Shown here in pieces: positions 17,227 to 23,447 of a stretch of 23,447 nucleotides of DNA. Below the pieces are notes generated by a model, which was not told where the DNA came from, made no database searches, and saw nothing but the letters and a program-made list of their open reading frames with translations. The stretch spans positions 13,547 to 36,993 of the forward strand of contig JAKCWW010005318.1 in assembly GCA_026260175.1 (NCBI GenBank). Direction: 5' to 3'. Both the position numbers and the translations under genes were made by a program. Source of the stretch: Reticulitermes lucifugus (taxonomy: Eukaryota; Arthropoda; Insecta; Blattodea; Rhinotermitidae). Within the stretch, counting starts at the first letter, position 1; the number at the start of each line of letters is the position of its first letter.

Positions 17227-17291
17227 ATTACTACGTTTATAAAATATTTTCATAAACTTACGTGCATTTGTGGGTTTTAGTGACCTTATCT

Positions 17292-18920
17292 AACTGTTCA
17301 GTGCACGGTTATGCATCATTTAAAACACAATTTACACTCTGTGTGAGTTCATTTTATCACGTTTCTGAGCTCGGCAGTTTTATCACCTACATCCTCTGGG
17401 AATTTGGAGCACTTGAAGGCTCTGCCATGAAAGAAGGTAAGTTGAACTGCAGGGTGAAAACAAAATCCAAATTCCTAGTGGATGCAGGCATCTTGTACTC
17501 TAAAGCTTGCGTGATTGCTGCCAGCCAGGGATGCGATAAAATGGGCACTGCATAAATTATAAGAATGTTTTAGTGGTGAAGTGATTTCAGAATTAGAAAA
17601 TATGTACCAGGAACTTCTTATTTGATGCCAGTTTTTGGCTGTGCAGCTTTAAAATTTCTTACGCAGTAGTTTTATGTTTCTCCAGTAGTGTTGCTGCTTG
17701 TGCTTGTAAGAGCTGGATTACCTGTAGCACTCTTCACTTCCATAACTGAATATTGTTCATGAGTAAGGCTGAAGATGACAAAATGTCAGCATTTCATCTT
17801 TGTCTGAAGTTGTATTAATATGAGACATGATGGCTTTGTAAAAAAGTAAGTGTCTCTAACGTTTACATGACTTATTTTTAACCATTTAGCAGGCTGTGAC
17901 TTTTAAAATTCGTGAGTAAATTCAGAATGCTTGTGACATTGGAATTACTTGGGTTCTGCGTTTCATCATTTATTATTTGAAAAGTATTTGCTTTAGAAAA
18001 TGGATTTAATTCTCTTTTTCTGGTGAACATTCAAGGGTGCCTGCTCACCTGGGTCTGCTAGAACAGCTCTCAGTCTCTCAACATTTTATGTTGTGGCTGT
18101 GAATAGGGCCTTATATGGGATCTAGCCAGGTACATTCCCCCAAAGTTAGGAATGGATCCAGTTTTGAAAATGTCTTGTTGATTTCAGAATACTACATGAT
18201 GGATATGCTGCAGACACGAAGTTTCTGTTGATTATTTTGTTTGAATTGTCATAGTTACATTTAATATGTGTTTTTTGTACTCCTCAATTTAACCTCAGTG
18301 TGTGTACCAAGTTAGGAACTGCATTGTTGTTCAGAAAGTTCTGGATAGGAGAAATAAAAATCCAATGCTATAGGGCTTGATGCTTTTATGGTGACTAAAT
18401 TCAGTAATATCTTCTCGGGCTGACAGTCATGTCAGGCGTTTCAGATATTTGAACCATATTGAAAAATTCAGTTCACCAAAACTTTGTGGGCTGTTAAAGC
18501 AATATACAAAATTAGTACATTTACAATTATGGTATTGTTTCCTAAATATTGAGCCAAATTAAGATTCAGTCTTCATTCATTTGCCATTTACTGGAACTTA
18601 GTTTTTGACCATTGTGTGTGGTATTTGTTAGGGGTGAAAGCTTAATTCAGTGTGTCAGTATGTAAACCAGTTTTGAAGCTGTGCTGAATTAGTGACTTCA
18701 GCCATTTTGACATGCTGTTTTCCTTACATAATTATTGCATGAAAACTTACATACTGCATCGTTTACTATAAAATATTTATTCTGGTGTGACTGAGTGAAT
18801 GTGGAAAGCAAATCTGAGAATTCTTGCCAGTGGTGTTGTGGAAGACTGAATTATTCTGAGATGTGACAGCATGTTGATTAGGAAATAGTTACTGATGTTT
18901 CGTCTTTAGACTGTTCAGCC
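17292..18920 (+). other. non-coding stretch, nothing recognised
   Basis: Open frames here (for example 17262-17555, which begins inside the fold-back) lack domain patterns. No transposon termini or finger exon detected. Intron, 3' UTR or downstream flank. Confidence 0.45.
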
Positions 18921-19247
18921 TTAACACTCTCACTGCCAAAGTCGACCATGGTCGATTTAAGTATTTACGTTTTAATTTGCCAGCGTCGACTTTAGTCGAT
19001 CTAACATTTACTCTGCTCCTTTGCCTTAAATAGGCCACGCACACAATAAGTTCTTTCAGGAAACATATTTTACATCTTTATTAACCCCTGGCTGACAACT
19101 AGAAAAAATATATGCATTTTATATATAATTTTATATATAATTATATTTAATAATTTATAAGACGACACACTAGTTGTTTAACATTCAATAAATCCCTGGC
19201 AATTTAACGTCCACGGGTATTTAAATACCCGGCAGTGAAAGTGTTAA
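18921..19247 (-). mobile_element. piggyBac-type MITE (TTAA-flanked), copy 2, inverted
   Basis: TTAA at 18921-18924 and 19244-19247 with termini CACTCTCACTGCC / GGCAGTGAAAGTG. The whole 327 bp aligns, in reverse complement, with 424-748, including TCGACCATGGTCGA, GGCCTATTTAAGG (here CCTTAAATAGGCC), the AT-rich core and the TTTAAAT-bearing end. Differences are small indels and point changes. Confidence 0.87.
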
Positions 19248-19249
19248 GA

Positions 19250-19345
19250 CGAAGGCACTGTGATCCTTCAGAACACTGGTAACCACCAACAGACGTGTGT
19301 AACACCCCAGGAGACTTGAATCTTGAATTCAGAAACATTGAAACT
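19250..19345 (-). repeat. dispersed FEVLT-type repeat, copy 3 (weak)
   Basis: CACTGGTAACCACCAACAGA, then ACACCCCAGGAGACTTGAAT and CTT resemble the word order of copies at 11.1 and 16.2 kb. Short and diverged. Confidence 0.35.
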
Positions 19346-21893
19346 TTGTGTTTCTTTAAATCCAGATTTTGAATAACAGCAGCAGTGTTGTCATGAGCAG
19401 AGCGCTAACTGTAGGAAAGTCCAAGTTCATTTTTGTTGCATACTGAAAGAAAATAGTTGTGACTGACACCCTGCAGTTTGTTAAATGGATGTGATTTTTC
19501 CTGAGCTGCAGCAGTAACTGCATTATTCTACTGCTTCTCTTGTAACAGAAGTGGATTTATACTGAATATCTTGATATCTCGAGGACGGTTACTGATATTT
19601 TAAGAGGTCTTGCTTTTTTTTTCTGTTAGATTTAATGTAATGGTTGTTGTTATTCTAATTTTGATGCTTCAGTTAACCTGCAGAGGACAGTCTGCTTTGT
19701 CTTGCAATATGTTATATGATGCCTTAACCATTTTGCTGTGGGATTTATGATATAGTGATGGATTAAGAACTACAGAGTTATGTTTTGTAGTTCACAAGTA
19801 TTGAAACTCTATGTTAGTGGATATTTTGTTCAGAAGTAGGGGTCTGTATTATATGAGTATAGTTGTTAATATACAAGTTTGATGATGGCATTGGGTTGAG
19901 GATAGTCCAAATTATGGCTGTCAGATTAGTGTTGCTTCACATAGCACATGTAGCCCAACATTACAGCTTGGCTGCTAGGGTGTGATTGTGGTTAGATAAC
20001 AGTTTTGAATTGGTGATTTGCTGACTGTTGGTCCTTTTTGAAATGTTTGATTATAGGACACCCTGCATAGTGATATTGACACAAAATCTTCCAGTTTCTA
20101 TGGATGGGATATTTTTGTATAAATTAGTAATGGTGATCTATTTATTTAGTTTTTCTACACAGTTTTCTATTATGGAATAATATAATAGAGAAGTCTTTTC
20201 CTGAAGTTGCTGTGAGATATTTATGAGGATTTCCCATTGAGCTTGCAGACAGACAATGAATATCCCTCGCAGATGGCTATCTTGTAACCCTGGAATAATT
20301 GAGTAACACAAACTGATGAATATCAGATATCTCACAGTCTGCTTCCTGCAGCCATGTTTCTATGATTTTTCCTCATCCTGTATAAAAACCAGATAATTTA
20401 GCCTGACGAATTTATATTCTTATTGTGTGTTCGTTTTTGTGATACAACTCCTAATGTCATTTAGGATAGCAGTACAAACTGCTGAAGAGTATAAATTTAT
20501 ATACAGCAGGTGTTGTCTTCTCACTTCACAAGTGATTGTCTTAAATTGGCATATGAGCAGTGAAAGGAATCTTCTAGTTAATGAAGTTGTATTCTCATGA
20601 CACGTTACTGCCTTTTTAAAGTAGTATTTTGTAGAAAAGTTGTATACAAGTAGTTACTTTATACCCATGTACATTTTTACTTGGGTTTAGGCCAACATAA
20701 TGCATCAGGATTTCTAAGAAATAGTGTACACTTGTATGTCTTATTTTTGCTTTGTAGAATTCTCATAATTACATTGGAGAAAATATTTAATGAGACTTTT
20801 CTTAAATGTGATTATATGTGCATGCAGAACAGTGAAAAGTTTACTTTATAGCAGGATGGTTTAGAAATTTCTGCTGTGTTGAAGAAATTGCCAGTTTGAA
20901 TAGGGATTATACTCTCCCTCTTTGTATCTGCTCATACTCTGGTCCCACCTCTTGCTGTGCCCCCCAGCCCTCCACTCACAGCCATACATATTAAACTCAT
21001 TTTTCTTTTTGTTTTAATTAGGTTTCATACATATAACTGGTATGTGTTTAATGCTGTTAAGGTTTTCAAATTTTGTTCCTGATTTACAGTAATTTGTAAA
21101 ATTATCCGTGAGATGTTGTAAGTTTGAGCTTAAGGCTGTACTTTTTAAACTGAGTTGTATTTGAATTATACTCCCAGCCACATATGTAAACAAAGTTTTC
21201 TAAAATATGCTGTCATCCAGCTAATCTGTAATTTAGTTTCCCGTTTGGTTACAGAAATATAAAATTGTGAATTTTATATTTGTTGTCCTCTTTATATATC
21301 CATTACACCTTTATTTCATGTAAGTTGACTTGCATATATTATGTGTGATGTAGATGCAAATTAGTCGCAAAAACTAGTCCATGTTTTGGATTGAAATTGG
21401 ACTTTAAACTGTGATGGTGAACAGGCAGTTGGAATGGAGTGAATGTGAATGCAGTAAATGTATTTTGTTCTTACTGATCATACTTCAGAGTTTATTGAAA
21501 TGACTGTGTGTTGTTTCAGGATATTATATTACAAAAATGAATCTAATCTGTCTTGACACAGTCCACGCAATGCATACTGAGTTTCTTCTCAAGAATACAC
21601 CTTTGCAGCAGTAAACTGTCATAGAACATGCTGTTTGTCAGTGTAATGTTAGGTATCATAAACTCTATTTTCTATTTGGTAGCTGAATATGAAGCTGTTT
21701 TTAGTTGACAGAATAAATTTGCTTTATGTCACAAGGCAGATCTCCTAAATTGTATTTAATTTGTTTCTTCTTCCAATTTTGAGTAAATAAGTCATCAGAA
21801 ATTTCCAACATGTACACTTACATAGCATTACATCCCAAGAGACCATAATATATTCCATGCTGAACCTCACTTCTCCATAATTCCTACACCTGC
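19346..21893 (+). other. AT-rich non-coding stretch
   Basis: About 2.5 kb without recognised genes, tRNA boxes or repeat termini. ORFs are short, hydrophobic-biased products of AT-rich DNA. Confidence 0.45.
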
Positions 21894-22432
21894 TTACTGT
21901 TGTTTGTAATACATCATCTCGCAGCGATTAACGTTGCATTGTATGTCCATAACCCTTCTTGTTATAGTGAACAGTTCATTATCTAGTATGGCTGCATCTG
22001 TCACTGGTGCGGACATGTGGTGATTGTAAAGTTTTTGTGGCGTGTATCTAATGTTTAACTTCAACTTTCGTGGTTTAGACACATTGTATATTGAAGCAGT
22101 TCCATGTTTTGGCATACCTTGCAGTCATCTTCAGGGTGAACTAGGCAGAAGGATATGTGGTGGAACATGTAGGTATCACAGTGGGAGTATGCATTTGGGG
22201 CGTAGGGTATTGTGATATCCAAAATGGGAAAGGGTTAAACAAATGGTTTGGAGGGACAGTCGTGCTACAAGACTTCACTAAGTTTGTCTTCGTGGTCAAT
22301 GTTGTGATTGTATTTGACTCTTTTGGTTTCCCTCCCATCATCGGGGAATCCACTGATGATTTTATTTCCTACACAATCTCCAAGCTAATCACCACAAATC
22401 TACAACCTTCCCAATATAAACTTATTAAGTGA
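21894..22432 (-). repeat. probable repeat remnant with hammerhead-like word
   Basis: The minus strand reads CCTGAAGATGACTGCAAGG, then TATGCCAAAACATGGAA (plus about 22098-22137), which has the CUGANGA...(G)AAACAUG order of the other motifs and which I recall as a recurrent repeat word in Blattodea. Both strands are open for 70-90 codons on either side, but no domain is recognised and the encoded residues are biased. Stem I does not pair convincingly. Termini not found. Confidence 0.35.
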
Positions 22433-23447
22433 AACTTCTGAAATATTTTTTTATGAGTTTACGCTATGATCAACCTCATCTCCTGATTCGCAGCATGAAG
22501 CACATGACTGTTCTATGCCGGCACACTTTAGTATAAAATAGTCGTAATAATAGACTCCGTAGTCAGATTTTTTGAAGTACAGTTGTCATAGTACTTTACT
22601 CCTGCTTCCTGATTTTTCTCCTAAATTTTGCTACACAGGGCAACCGCCTAGTTTGCCTAGTGAGCATAGGTCAGGGACAAAGAGGACGTGGTCAACCAAA
22701 TGTAACTTCTCTGTGAAGATGCACTGTTAATATGTAACACACAGTTTTAACCTTGTCCCAAGTCATGAAACTGAAAGAATGTCCAGCCAACTTTATGGTA
22801 AGTTGCATAGCATATGTTTTATTTTATTCAGCCATGTTGATTCATTTGTACATGAAGTACCTGTTAAAATTAAATGAAGTTTGAGGATATACAGAAACCT
22901 ACACAGAACTAGTTTTGTTCTACCCTGAGAGAAACACTTGATGATCTTCTTGAAAGTCTTGTTAGGTAGCAAGACCTTATTGAGGAAATGTCAAATTTTT
23001 TGTTCGTTTCTTTGAAATGCATTCAAGAAGTATACTTACATCAGCAACAGGAACACAGTGACACTATTTTTAATAAATTCCTTTCATTGCATTTTAACAT
23101 GTGTCTGTCTCAGATAGAACTGATGTTCTGTAGTAAGATTATCAATTGAATTTAGTAATATTGACTTATGATTGATGGTTAGGTGGCTATAAGTGGTTAG
23201 ACTTCACTTTAATTTATTCCCTTCATTAAATATCAATTTCCTTTTATAAGTAACTCATATTTCTTCATATATGCCTTTTTTTATTGTCATGTTATTCCAA
23301 GAGTGTCTATGTATTTACATTTCATATGTAGCTCTGTTCATCGATATTTTTTAAAAGTTTCTCATACTTAAATAATACAGTATCTGTATTAAATTAAGTT
23401 ATAGACCAACTGATGCACACTAAAACCACTTTTTAAGTAGCTTTATT
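22433..23447 (+). other. AT-rich non-coding stretch to window end
   Basis: No gene or repeat recognised. It may be intron toward further alternative exons or flank beyond the gene. Confidence 0.4.

Larger units (their letters stand above)
17062..17291. mobile_element. fold-back element with paired hammerhead-like motifs
   Basis: Left arm 17069-17178 and right arm 17189-17285 are inverted copies separated by a 10-base loop (TATTCTTCGT, 17179-17188); weaker similarity extends outward a few bases. Shared words include GGTGACTAAAACC, ACGTAGTAATACCT and GGAGGTGCGTT. The right arm lacks about 12 bases of the hammerhead stem II present in the left arm. The outer arm sequence resembles the insertion at 1160-1499, suggesting one family. 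Confidence 0.75.

Noticed and set aside
17262..17555. 97-codon open frame on the plus strand
   Set aside because: It starts inside the fold-back element, has no domain-like pattern or splice context, and is within chance length for this DNA.
22157..22432. 91-codon plus-strand frame and overlapping 70-codon minus-strand frame
   Set aside because: Both strands are open over the same biased sequence, no motif is recognised, and it adjoins repeat-like sequence.

Overview
This window looks like insect DNA, most likely from a cockroach or termite (Blattodea). It is AT-rich, has long introns, is packed with short decayed transposons, and has no bacterial-type gene density. The order-level guess rests on recalled similarity of its retrotransposon fragments and SINEs to Blattodea repeats; it was not searched.

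The only real coding sequence I can support is three short plus-strand exons: 1771-2126, 6404-6699 and 15514-15764. Each follows a good 3' splice site, begins in the same reading phase (one base of the first codon comes from upstream), encodes one pair of C2H2 zinc fingers, and ends in its own stop codon. They are therefore mutually exclusive 3'-terminal exons of one BTB zinc-finger gene, joined one at a time to a shared upstream exon that lies outside the window. The third exon closely resembles the Z4 zinc-finger exon of broad (Broad-Complex), the ecdysone-response and metamorphosis regulator, so I call the locus the 3' part of broad. The first two exons share the broad-type second finger (TxNSLxxH...YH), but I cannot assign their Z numbers.

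The remaining roughly 22.5 kb is intron, 3' UTR or downstream sequence. Layout: tRNA-like piece (1-61); palindromic MITE (144-296); TTAA-flanked piggyBac-type MITE (424-748); a 340-bp insertion with a perfect 16-bp target duplication and a hammerhead-ribozyme-like core (1160-1499); exon 1; a hAT MITE with a nested TA-flanked MITE (2192-2743); LINE debris (4017-4229); a fold-back with hammerhead-like arms (4684-4880); a tRNA-type SINE (5341-5643); exon 2; a large inverted repeat with hammerhead-like motifs and a nested SINE (8334-9810); a second palindromic MITE (10276-10440); LINE tails, more MITEs and a tandem-repeat MITE (11004-14500); exon 3; then a TA-flanked MITE (16330-16604), a fold-back with hammerhead motifs (17062-17291), a second piggyBac-type MITE in opposite orientation (18921-19247), and AT-rich sequence to the end.

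The most interesting unexplained structure is the recurrent hammerhead-ribozyme-like motif, seen in at least four insertions. Three insertions carry it as head-to-head inverted pairs, and one is cleanly bounded by a target duplication. Stem I pairs with a different sequence in each of the three better copies (ACTCC/GGAGT, ACTGC/GCAGT, ACCTCC/GGAGGT), which is covariation-like support for a real RNA fold. Such motifs are known from Penelope-like retroelements. Every copy seen here has at least one damaging core or stem change, so present activity is doubtful.
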